From positions 24,995-88,994 of the forward strand of contig CAYZBG010000009.1 in the NCBI GenBank assembly GCA_964476565.1: a stretch of 64,000 nt of DNA, written 5' to 3'. Shown piece after piece: positions 54,554 through 62,800 of the stretch. The notes under the pieces are model-generated. The model was given only the letters and a program-made list of their open reading frames with translations, made no database searches and was not told the origin of the DNA. Position numbers and translations under genes: made by a program. This DNA is from CAMAXB01 sp964476565 (lineage in GTDB: Bacteria > Verrucomicrobiota > Verrucomicrobiia > Opitutales > Opitutaceae). Position 1 is the first letter of the stretch, and each line of letters begins with the position of its first letter.

Positions 54554-54960
54554 CGGTGCGAAACGGAATGGCCGCAAAAAGGCGCAGAAAGCGCAAAGAG
54601 AAAAGCGGGTAGGGGAGACACCGACGCCCCCGGGAGTGTTGATGCTACTCCCACGAAAAATGCAGCGACTTGCAAATTCCGGCTCCCCAAATGCGCACTG
54701 ACCCTTTATTCGGATCCCATGGTCCGCTTCGTCCCCTCAGCCGACTGGCCGTTGGCTGCTCCCTTTGCCTGCATGCGTCCGTCGCAAAGGCGTCGCCTAT
54801 TGCAACGATCAGGTGGGAGCGGCTTTACGCCGCGGTCCACGTCGTCTGCATACCATCGGGCCGCAGATCCGCTGCAGCGCCCGAGCATGCCTGCTCTTGC
54901 CCCGTGGCTCGGATACCGATTCTGACGGCAGCGCATCGGACTCACATCTCTGCCCAAACC
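54554..54960. other. Intergenic region upstream of the hsd operon
   Basis: About 400 bases between lipA and hsdM. It holds an A-rich run of AAAAAGGCGCAGAAAGCGC-type words near 54575 and a hairpin GCGGC-TTTAC-GCCGC at about 54820, which look like repeat elements rather than genes. Frames here are open but show no family match or start signal; the operon promoter should lie within it. Confidence 0.5.
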
Positions 54961-56517
54961 ATGCCGCCGCCTGAAAAGAACAAGTCGCTCGAGTCCTGGA
55001 TCTGGGACGCCGCCTGCTCCATCCGCGGAGCGAAGGACGCGCCCAAGTACAAGGACTACATCCTCCCCCTCATCTTCGCGAAGCGCCTCTGCGACGTCTT
55101 CGACGACGAGCTGAACCGCATCGCGAAGGAGGTCGGCTCGCGCAGGAAGGCCTTCGCCCTCGCCAAGGCCGACCACAAGCTCGTCCGCTTCTACCTTCCG
55201 CTCGTTCCGGACGACCCGGAGCAGCCCGTCTGGTCCGTCATCCGCAAGCTCTCCGACAAGATCGGCGAGGGCGTCACCACCCACATGCGGGCCATCGCCC
55301 GCGAAAACCCGCTCCTGCAGGGCATCATCGACCGGGTCGATTTCAACGCCACCACCCACGGGCAGCGCGACCTCGACGATGACCGCCTCTCCAACCTCAT
55401 CGAGGCCATCAGCACGAAGCGCCTCGGGCTGGACGACGTCGAGGCCGACATCATCGGAAAGAGCTACGAATACCTCATCCGCAAGTTCGCCGAGGGGGGA
55501 GGGCAGAGCGCTGGCGAGTTCTACACTCCGCCCGAGGTCGGCACCATCATGTCCCGCGTCCTTCAGCCCGAGCCCGGCATGGAAATCTACGACCCCACCT
55601 GCGGCTCCGGCGGCCTGCTCGTGAAATGCGAGATCGCCATGGAGGAAAGCGCCAAGGGCAAGAAGCGCACGGTCGCCCCCCTGAAACTCTTCGGCCAGGA
55701 GTTCACGCCCGAGACCTGGGCCATGGCCAACATGAACATGATCATCCATGACATGGAGGGTCAGATCGAGATCGGCGACACGTTCAAGAATCCCAAATTC
55801 CGTGATAAGCGGGGCAAGCTCCGCACCTTCGATCGCGGCATCGCCAATCCCATGTGGAACCAGGACTGGTTCACCGAGGCCGATTACGACAACGACGAAC
55901 TCGACCGCTTCCCTGCCGGGGCCGGTTTCCCCGGCAAATCCTCCGCCGACTGGGGCTGGGTCCAGCACATGCACGCCAGCCTGAATGACAAAGGCCGCGC
56001 GGCCGTCGTCCTCGACACCGGCGCCGCCTCGCGCGGCTCGGGCAACGCCGGCACCAACAAGGAAAAGACCGTCCGCCAGTGGTTCGTGGACCAAGATCTC
56101 GTCGAGAGCGTCCTCTACCTGCCGGAAAACCTTTTCTACAACACCACCGCCCCCGGCATCGTGCTGTTCCTGAACAAGGCCAAGGCGAAGGAGCGCAGAG
56201 GGAAGGTCTTCCTCGTCAACGCCAGCCAGGTCTTCGAAAAGGGCGACCCCAAGAACTTCATCCCCGACGCCGGCATCCAGCGCATTGCCGACACCCTCAT
56301 TGGATGGAAGGAGGAGGAGAAACTCAGCCGCATCGTCGATCACGCGGAACTGAAGAAGAACGACTACAACCTCTCCCCGAGCCGCTACATCCACACCAGC
56401 GACGCCGAAACCTACCGGCCCATCGCGGAGATCGTCGAGGAACTCAACGCCATCGAGGCCGAGGCGCGGGAGACGGACAAGGCACTGCGAGCCATTCTGA
56501 AGAAGATCGGGATTTAG
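54961..56517 (+). CDS. hsdM: Type I restriction-modification N6-adenine methyltransferase subunit
   Basis: A 518-residue methylase subunit. It begins KSLESWIWDAACSIRGAKDAP, the standard HsdM N-terminal domain. The target region has FYTPPEVGTIMSRVL, the SAM-binding DPTCGSGG (Asp211) and NPMW (Asn296) where most HsdM have NPPF or NPPY. It pairs with HsdS and HsdR to methylate or cut DNA. A frame running upstream has no match, so the ATG matching the family was used. Its C-terminus, IVEELNAIEAEARETDKAL, recurs further downstream at 58196-58333. Confidence 0.95.
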   Translation: MPPPEKNKSLESWIWDAACSIRGAKDAPKYKDYILPLIFAKRLCDVFDDELNRIAKEVGSRRKAFALAKADHKLVRFYLPLVPDDPEQPVWSVIRKLSDKIGEGVTTHMRAIARENPLLQGIIDRVDFNATTHGQRDLDDDRLSNLIEAISTKRLGLDDVEADIIGKSYEYLIRKFAEGGGQSAGEFYTPPEVGTIMSRVLQPEPGMEIYDPTCGSGGLLVKCEIAMEESAKGKKRTVAPLKLFGQEFTPETWAMANMNMIIHDMEGQIEIGDTFKNPKFRDKRGKLRTFDRGIANPMWNQDWFTEADYDNDELDRFPAGAGFPGKSSADWGWVQHMHASLNDKGRAAVVLDTGAASRGSGNAGTNKEKTVRQWFVDQDLVESVLYLPENLFYNTTAPGIVLFLNKAKAKERRGKVFLVNASQVFEKGDPKNFIPDAGIQRIADTLIGWKEEEKLSRIVDHAELKKNDYNLSPSRYIHTSDAETYRPIAEIVEELNAIEAEARETDKALRAILKKIGI

Positions 56518-56520
56518 GAC

Positions 56521-58080
56521 ATGAGCACGGATGCAGCAGCCAGTTTGAAGCTCCGCGTCTTCATCAGCTCCGTTCAAAAGGAGCTCGAAGAGGAGCGCAT
56601 GCAGCTGCGAATCCTGCTGACCTCCGATCCGTTCCTCCTCCGTTACACGGTCCCCAAGCTTTTTGAAAAGTATCCCGCTCCCCTGCGACCCGACAAGAAG
56701 GCCTACCTGAAGCTCCTGGAGAAATGCCAGATCTACGTCCTGATCATCGGCAAGGAATACGGCAGCGCCCCGGACGGCAAATCGGCCACCCAGCACGAAT
56801 ACGACTACGCCCAGGAGCACAGCCTTCCGATCCTTGTCTGCGTCAAGGGTGACGGCGGCTTCAAACGCGACGATGCGGAGGAAGCGTTCTTCCAACTCGT
56901 CAAGGCGGACGGCCATACTTACGGGCGCTTCAAGGACAACCAGGAACTGCACACGCTCGTCCGTGACCGGCTCATCGCCCATATCCGGGAGACCTATGAG
57001 CTGGCTCCGTCCAAGGAGGAACAGAGCATCGCCGAGTCCACCATCGCGGTCGCTTCCCCCTTTGACCGCCAGCGGCTCCATGATCGCGCCTTCTCCGATC
57101 TTGCCCAGGCGCGACTCGACGCCCTGGCGCACGGCGTCGATCCGGACGCGCGGAAGACGCTGAAACCCGCCGACCGCGAACAGCTCCTGCTCGATCGCGG
57201 CTACCTCTGGTTTCAGCCAGACAAGGACCTTCCGCGCCCCACGGCCGCCGGCCTCCTGCTCATGGGCAAGGATCCCAGCTCCCTGTTTCCCCACTGCCGC
57301 ATCCAGCTCGATGTCTATCCCGGCACGACCACCGGCGACGAGGCGGTGCTCGCCGAGACCATTCGTACCAATGTTCCCGATGCCATCGACCAACTCGTCG
57401 GCATCATCCGGAAAAACACCCGCAGGACGCCCCGCGTCGTTGGGCTGAAGCGGATCGAAGTGCCCGAGTATCCCGAGACTGCCCTCCGCGAGGCCCTCGT
57501 CAATGCCTTGGCCCACCGCGATTACGAGGACCCCACCCAGCACGTCATGGTCGAGGTCTTCTTCGACCGGATTGTCATCACCAATCCCGGCCTGCCCGTC
57601 GGCCATCCCTCACTGAAGCGCCTCGAAAAGGGCGAGGCCCGCTCCCGCTCCCGCAATCCGCTCCTCAGCCAGGGCCTCGTATTCCTCAAGCTCATGGAAG
57701 AGCGCGGCACCGGCATCCGCCGTATGCGCCGGGCCATGCTCGACCACGGGCTCGAACTCCCGCACGTCGCTCTCGACGAAGACCGCTTCGTCCTGACCCT
57801 TCCCGGCCCCGGTGACGACCTCGGCCGGATCAGAACCCCCGCCTTCTCCGCGGAAGGGCTGCCCGCGTCCGTGGCCGAGGAACTCAATGAACGGCAAAAG
57901 GCCATCCTCGAACTCGCCATCTCCACCGGGTCCGTGACCAACCGCCGGGTCCAGGAGCGGTTCAAGGTCGTCCAGGACACCGCCCTTCGCGATCTCACCC
58001 TCCTGCACCAACTTGAGCTCCTCCAAAAGGAAGGCAAAGGCCGATCCACCCGCTATGTGCCCAAATCGAACAAATCTTAA
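56521..58080 (+). CDS. DUF4062 plus GHKL-type ATPase protein
   Basis: A 519-residue protein starting 3 bases after hsdM. Residues about 9-105 are a DUF4062 domain (LRVFISSVQKELEEERMQLR, CQIYVLIIGKEYGSAPDG, SATQHEYDYAQEH). The second half resembles the RecG-like/AlbA_2-associated GHKL ATPase module: PETALREALVNALAHRDYED, FFDRIVITNPGLPVGHPS and MEERGTGIRRMRRAM. A helix-turn-helix-like end (NRRVQERFKVVQDTALRDL) closes it. Such proteins are seen in defence and stress islands, often beside type I R-M genes. The role here, possibly sensing or regulation of restriction, is inference. Confidence 0.88.
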   Translation: MSTDAAASLKLRVFISSVQKELEEERMQLRILLTSDPFLLRYTVPKLFEKYPAPLRPDKKAYLKLLEKCQIYVLIIGKEYGSAPDGKSATQHEYDYAQEHSLPILVCVKGDGGFKRDDAEEAFFQLVKADGHTYGRFKDNQELHTLVRDRLIAHIRETYELAPSKEEQSIAESTIAVASPFDRQRLHDRAFSDLAQARLDALAHGVDPDARKTLKPADREQLLLDRGYLWFQPDKDLPRPTAAGLLLMGKDPSSLFPHCRIQLDVYPGTTTGDEAVLAETIRTNVPDAIDQLVGIIRKNTRRTPRVVGLKRIEVPEYPETALREALVNALAHRDYEDPTQHVMVEVFFDRIVITNPGLPVGHPSLKRLEKGEARSRSRNPLLSQGLVFLKLMEERGTGIRRMRRAMLDHGLELPHVALDEDRFVLTLPGPGDDLGRIRTPAFSAEGLPASVAEELNERQKAILELAISTGSVTNRRVQERFKVVQDTALRDLTLLHQLELLQKEGKGRSTRYVPKSNKS

Positions 58081-58122
58081 TCGACCGATAATCGACCGAT
58101 TTTTCTCGGCTAATCGACCGAT
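58079..58122 (+). repeat. Three copies of AATCGACCGAT
   Basis: The 11-base word AATCGACCGAT occurs at 58079, 58090 and 58112, the last after a 11-base spacer. Related AATCGTC words follow up to about 58190 (GGAATCGTCCGAT, GGAATCGTCAGGAATCGT). This lies between the ATPase gene stop and the duplicated hsdM tail. It could be a binding site array or slippage product. Confidence 0.5.
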
Positions 58123-58195
58123 TTTTCCGCCGGAATCGTCCGATGCGACGGCCGGAATCGTCAGGAATCGTACGGCGAAACGGCCGCATCGTCAG

Positions 58196-58333
58196 ATCGT
58201 CGGGGAACTCAACGCCATCGAGGCCGACTTGTCCGCCGTAGCCCTGAGCTTGCCGAACGGGGCGAAGGTGGAGGCGCGGGAGACGGACAAGGCCCTCCAG
58301 CAAATCCTCAAACAACTCGGCATCGGCGCATGA
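58196..58333 (+). pseudogene. hsdM: Second copy of the hsdM C-terminal tail
   Basis: The frame here encodes IVGELNAIEAD, then VEARETDKALQQILKQLGI, which repeats the last residues of HsdM (IVEELNAIEAEARETDKAL). It has no start codon of its own, so it is a remnant. Between the two halves lies a 45-base in-frame insert (58226-58270). Its stop codon overlaps the KilA-N start as ATGA, exactly as expected for an original hsdM end. I infer that the ATPase gene entered near the end of hsdM and hsdM regained a tail. Confidence 0.75.
58226..58270 (+). repeat. 45-base palindromic insert within the hsdM tail remnant
   Basis: Relative to the intact hsdM tail, this 45-base block is extra and in frame. Its inner part CCCTGAGCTTGCCGAACGGGG resembles the widespread CCTGAGCTTGTCGAAGG-type repetitive element, and its outer edges TCCGCC and GGTGGA can pair (58232-58237 with 58267-58272). 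This looks like a REP-like or RPE-like element carried inside a coding frame. Confidence 0.6.
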
Positions 58334-58602
58334 ACAGGAAACCCATCCACGCCACGATCAATGTCCGGGGCACGGAGATCGCCGTCATTCGGCGGGACGA
58401 CGCGGATTACATTTCGCTCACCGACATGCTCAAGGCCAAGGACGGCGATTTCTTCATCTCCGACTGGTTGCGCAACCGTAACACCGTTGAATTCCTCGGT
58501 ATCTGGGAGACCGTCCACAACCCCAAGTTTAATTCCGGCGAATTCGCCATAATTAAAAGTCAGGCCGGGCTGAACAGCTACAAACTCAGCGTCAAGGAAT
58601 GA
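58330..58602 (+). CDS. Truncated KilA-N domain protein
   Basis: A 90-residue protein, MNRKPIHATINVRGTEIAVI, then YISLTDMLKAKDGDFFISDWLRNRNTVEFLGIWE and a final NSYKLSVKE. This is the start of a KilA-N DNA-binding protein of the kind found in type I R-M operons, which I recall as about 270-280 residues long. Here the frame stops at the point where the family continues. Its TGA overlaps the hsdS start as ATGA. Truncation by deletion is likely; a short functional form cannot be excluded. Confidence 0.75.
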   Translation: MNRKPIHATINVRGTEIAVIRRDDADYISLTDMLKAKDGDFFISDWLRNRNTVEFLGIWETVHNPKFNSGEFAIIKSQAGLNSYKLSVKE

Positions 58603-59834
58603 GCGATTCGAACCTGCTGATTGAACCATTGCCACCTGGGTGGAAGAACTACCGGTTTGGCGACGCCTGCGACCGGGTGAACGACTCGTATCAACCTGTT
58701 GACGATGGCGACACTCCATACATCGGCCTTGAGCACCTCGCTCAAGGTTTACCCTCTTTCGTTGGCCGAGGAAAAGAGAGCGAGGTGAAGTCCTCCAAAA
58801 CCGCTTTCAAAGTCGGCGACATACTTTTCGGGAAACTTCGTCCGTATCTTCGCAAAGGCGCTCAGGCGGACTTCGATGGGGTGTGTTCAACCGACATCCT
58901 CGCCTTTCGCGCAAAAGCAGCGTGCGAATCGGACTTCTTGAAATTCCTCATTCATAGCGACGAATTTGTGGCTCACGCGAAGTCGACAACAAGCGGTGCT
59001 CAGCATCCGCGAACATCGTGGCCTTCATTACGGGAGTTCCGTCTCTCACTCCCCCCACTCCCCGAGCAGAAGAAGATCGCGCACATCCTTTCGACGGTGC
59101 AGCGGGCGATCGAAGCGCAGGAGCGGATCATTCAGACCACCACCGAGCTGAAAAAGGCCCTCATGCACAAGCTCTTCACCGAAGGCGTCCGCCACGAACC
59201 CCAAAAACAAACCGAAATCGGCCCCGTTCCCGAAAGCTGGGACGTCGTGGAGATCGGTAGCCTCGGCAAATGCGTCACTGGTTCCACCCCAAAGACAAGC
59301 GTACCTTCATTCTACGACCCGCCGAGTGAGGATTTCATCGCCCCCGCTGACCTCGGCGCGCGCCGCTACGTGTACGACTCGGAAAAAAAGATTTCATCCG
59401 AGGGCATGGCAACAATCCGTCCAATACCGAAGAACGCAGTGATGTGCGTGTGCATCGGATCAAGCATTGGCAAGGTCGGCATGAGCTACTGGGAGAAGTC
59501 GGCGACGAACCAGCAAATCAACTCGATCATTTGCCGTGAAGATCGAGACCCCGAGTTCGTCTATTTCCTCCTCAGCTACCGTTCCGAATACTGGAAAAGC
59601 TTCGCCACGTTTGGCCCGGTTCCGATTCTCAGCAAAGGACGATTCTCCTCAATCGTCGTGCCGATTCCGTTGTCGCTTGAGGACCAGCTATCGATTGCGA
59701 AGCCACTCATCGCGCTGGAAGCAAAGATCGAAGTCGCCGAGAAGAAGGTCGCCGCTCTTCAAGACCTCTTCCGCACCCTCCTTCACGAACTGATGACCGC
59801 GAAGACCCGCGTTCACGACATGGAATTCTATTAA
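58599..59834 (+). CDS. hsdS: Type I restriction-modification specificity subunit
   Basis: A 411-residue HsdS. Two target-recognition regions are separated by the central conserved helix (LPPLPEQKKIAHILSTVQRAI, about residues 148-168, then ELKKALMHKLFTEG), and a second conserved region follows (LSLEDQLSIAKPLIALEAKI, HELMTAKTRV). The recognition halves are unique and would define a bipartite DNA target that cannot be read from sequence. The start overlaps the KilA-N stop by 4 bases; the stop is 17 bases before the reverse-transcriptase gene. Confidence 0.94.
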   Translation: MSDSNLLIEPLPPGWKNYRFGDACDRVNDSYQPVDDGDTPYIGLEHLAQGLPSFVGRGKESEVKSSKTAFKVGDILFGKLRPYLRKGAQADFDGVCSTDILAFRAKAACESDFLKFLIHSDEFVAHAKSTTSGAQHPRTSWPSLREFRLSLPPLPEQKKIAHILSTVQRAIEAQERIIQTTTELKKALMHKLFTEGVRHEPQKQTEIGPVPESWDVVEIGSLGKCVTGSTPKTSVPSFYDPPSEDFIAPADLGARRYVYDSEKKISSEGMATIRPIPKNAVMCVCIGSSIGKVGMSYWEKSATNQQINSIICREDRDPEFVYFLLSYRSEYWKSFATFGPVPILSKGRFSSIVVPIPLSLEDQLSIAKPLIALEAKIEVAEKKVAALQDLFRTLLHELMTAKTRVHDMEFY

Positions 59835-59851
59835 GGCCAACCCTTCCTCGA

Positions 59852-62800
59852 ATGAAACAGACGCTTCGACCAACCCTCCAAGACTTAGGGATGGAGTGCG
59901 TGCTCATGCAGGCATGGAAGAAGACGTCCGCGCACCTCCGTCATCACAGTTGGTATGCAGATACCTTGGGTCTGGACATCGAAGCCCTGCGGATTCCGGA
60001 ATTTATTCGGCAGATTCAGGAGCGCATTGGGCAAGCCGACCGTTTCGAGGCGAGACCCCTCAAACTTGTGCCGGCCCCAAAGAACCAGCGATGGGCTTAC
60101 GTGGACGGCGAGTGGACGCCTCAAGAGAAAAAGATCGACAAGAAACTACGCCCGCTCGCGCACGTTGACCTGCAAGACCAGGTCATCGCAACCGCGATGC
60201 TGCTTTGCCTAGCTGACCAAGTCGAAAATCGGTTGGGGAATCCTAGACTTTCGGTCGCCAAGGAACAGAATCGCAAGCGAACTTTGGCATATGGTCATCG
60301 CCTGTTTTGCGATGGTGAAGGAAACACCCCGCTGCGGCACCGATGGGGAAGTTCAAAACTATATCGGAGCTTCTTCCAAGACTATCAGACATTCTTGGCG
60401 CGTCCGAAAGTCGTCGCGAAGGAGCTGCGAATCGAGAACGAGAATGACGAAGCTGATTTCGAAATCGCAATTGTCCAAAGCGACCTCTCGAAATTCTACG
60501 ATCGAGTCCGGCCTTCGGTTCTCCACAAAAACCTGCGCTCGCTGAAACGTGAGGACGAAGAGGAACCTTTCTTCCAACTCGCCGAGAAGCTCTTGGATTG
60601 GCGATGGGAAGACCGTGCTCGGGCTGAACAATACGCGATTGCACACAAAATTCCGAATTTTGGTGAAGTTGCGCTACCGCAAGGTCTCGTCGCAAGTGGC
60701 TTCTTCGCAAACATCGCGCTTTTGAGTTTCGACGATGCGCTGAGGGGGCGGATTGGAACCACGATTGATGAAAAGTTGAGCCTCGTCCTTCACGACGCCT
60801 GCTACTACGTCGACGACTTCCGGATGGTGTTAGCGTTTCCAAAGGGAGCCGCGCAAGTCGGAGAAGACGAGGTGAAACATCGAGTGGCCGCACTGTTGCA
60901 GAGCACTCTTGAATCGACCGAGACCGGGTTGCAGGTCTCAGAAGAAAAGACAGAAGTCACGATCGAAGGCAGAGACAAACGATTCCTCGTGAGGCAATCG
61001 CGGGAGGCGGCGCGGATTCAGACCCAAGTTTCCGGTACGTTCGACATGCTTCACGGCACAGAGCTCATTGGGGCAATCGAAGGATTCTTCCACACACAGC
61101 AACGATACTCCACCACCGACAACAAACACGTAGACGGCTTACTCGTGGGCGTACCTGACATGGCCGATGGAACCGCTGCCCGATTTGCCGCTGGGAAATT
61201 CAGACGCACTTTCCGCTCTCTTCGACCACTCCTTGCGGATGTAATTGAAACCGTGCAAAGGCAGCTGGAAGAACAGGAGGAAGCCGAAGAAGTTGCTCCC
61301 CGTGCGGGCCTCGTCCTCTCAAAGGCGCAACTCGACGAACGGGGAAAATTCTTCTCGGCACTGTTGATCGAGGAGTGGATCCGAAATCCGGGCAACGTTC
61401 GGCTGCTTCGTATCGCGCTCGATATTTATCCTGATTGCGAGTTTTTGGAGGAGGTTTTGAAGCTTTTGCGCCCCGGATGGGAATCTACGCAACACAGGAA
61501 GGCAAAGCGCGAGGTCAGGCTCTATTGTCTGGCAGAGCTTTTCCGGGCTGGGGCGACAGAGACAGGGCTCGTTCCCTTGGATGAAGCGGAGTGCTTGCCC
61601 TCGGGGATCGACATCGACGCGTATCACGCGCGGCTCGTGCAAGAGGCCAAGGACGTTTTTGCGGCCTATTCAGCGAAGGGCTCAACGCCCTCCCGATTTC
61701 CTTGGTATTTGATGCAACAGGTGTTCCTGTATTTGGCAGCTAGAAACCAGATACCAGAAGGGGTGCTCGCGATAAACGCACGGGGGGGCGGAGCGATGCG
61801 CCACTATTGGCAATTGCTGAAATTCCTCGGCGGAGATGCCCCCACAAATGTCCGTGATCGTGCGATCCTTTTGACCGAAGTAAACACCGCGTTCGGCGTG
61901 ACTAGTTTCGCACACTTGACCTCGACGGTCCAAATTTCCTCAGAGCTTCTGACGCAGGTGAATGCGATTTCTCCTCGGCTAGCAAGGGAACTCTGGAACT
62001 TGTTTGGGGACCAATCCGGCCGCACTTCGAAGCAAACAGCAGTGCGCCTTGGAATCGCGCCTTCTTCTTCCCCGCCAACGAAACCGACAATTGCGGATGT
62101 AGTTTCGGGTGCCATCAATCCGTTCATCGAGGAGGAGAACCTACTTCAGCTGGCAAAGTTCCTCCTCGCCCAGACCAGCGATCTTTTTGAGAAGGCGGTG
62201 ACGCCGTGGAGAATTCGGTGCGCGGTAGTTGCTCCGCCGCCTCCCGGGTATGAGTTCGGGAAGATCGAGGTAAACGCGTTCGAGGTCGAGAGCAGTGGTA
62301 ACTTCGCGACGGATTTGTTTGAATGTCCGGAGTGGTGTGAAACGGCGGAAGAGAGACAGAGGTTCAACTGCGGATTACTGCTGCGGTTTGCGCTTCGTGG
62401 CAGCACGGATTTCTTGGACAGCAATAGAGCGCGAAGAAGGGCACGCGGCCCGCGTTACTCAAGGCCAAGCTCCCATTGGGAGCAGCAGCGGTATTCGGGT
62501 TATCAGGGGCGCGATAATTTTGGCCCTGCTTGGGTTCCGATTTCCTCGTTCGCCGAGGGCTTGCTTTTCGAACTCCTGCGGTGGCCAGGGTCTGGAGTTG
62601 CGACCGAGATCCGTCCGGTGGTGGCGTTGCTTCAGGACGTGGATGCTCGTCTCAATGGACTCCAATCCAAGCGCGGCCAGTTCACCTCATCTACCTTTCT
62701 TGAGCAGTCCGCTCCTTGGCCTTCAAAACCTCCGATCAAAGAGGAGGAGCGTCCGTTGCGTGTGGGAATCGTTCAGTCGGTCATCCCGGGGTTCCAAGAC

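Noticed and set aside
54670..54960. Longer N-terminus for HsdM using an upstream start
   Set aside because: The added residues do not match HsdM and overlap repeat-like sequence; the ATG at 54961 gives the standard family start.
54706..57606. A 966-codon minus-strand open frame opposite hsdM and the ATPase gene
   Set aside because: The plus-strand genes have full sets of family motifs; the opposite frame has none.
58013..58333. A single 106-codon gene spanning the repeats and the hsdM tail
   Set aside because: Its first half overlaps the ATPase gene and the AATCGACCGAT repeats and has no match; only the last part resembles HsdM, so it is called a remnant.
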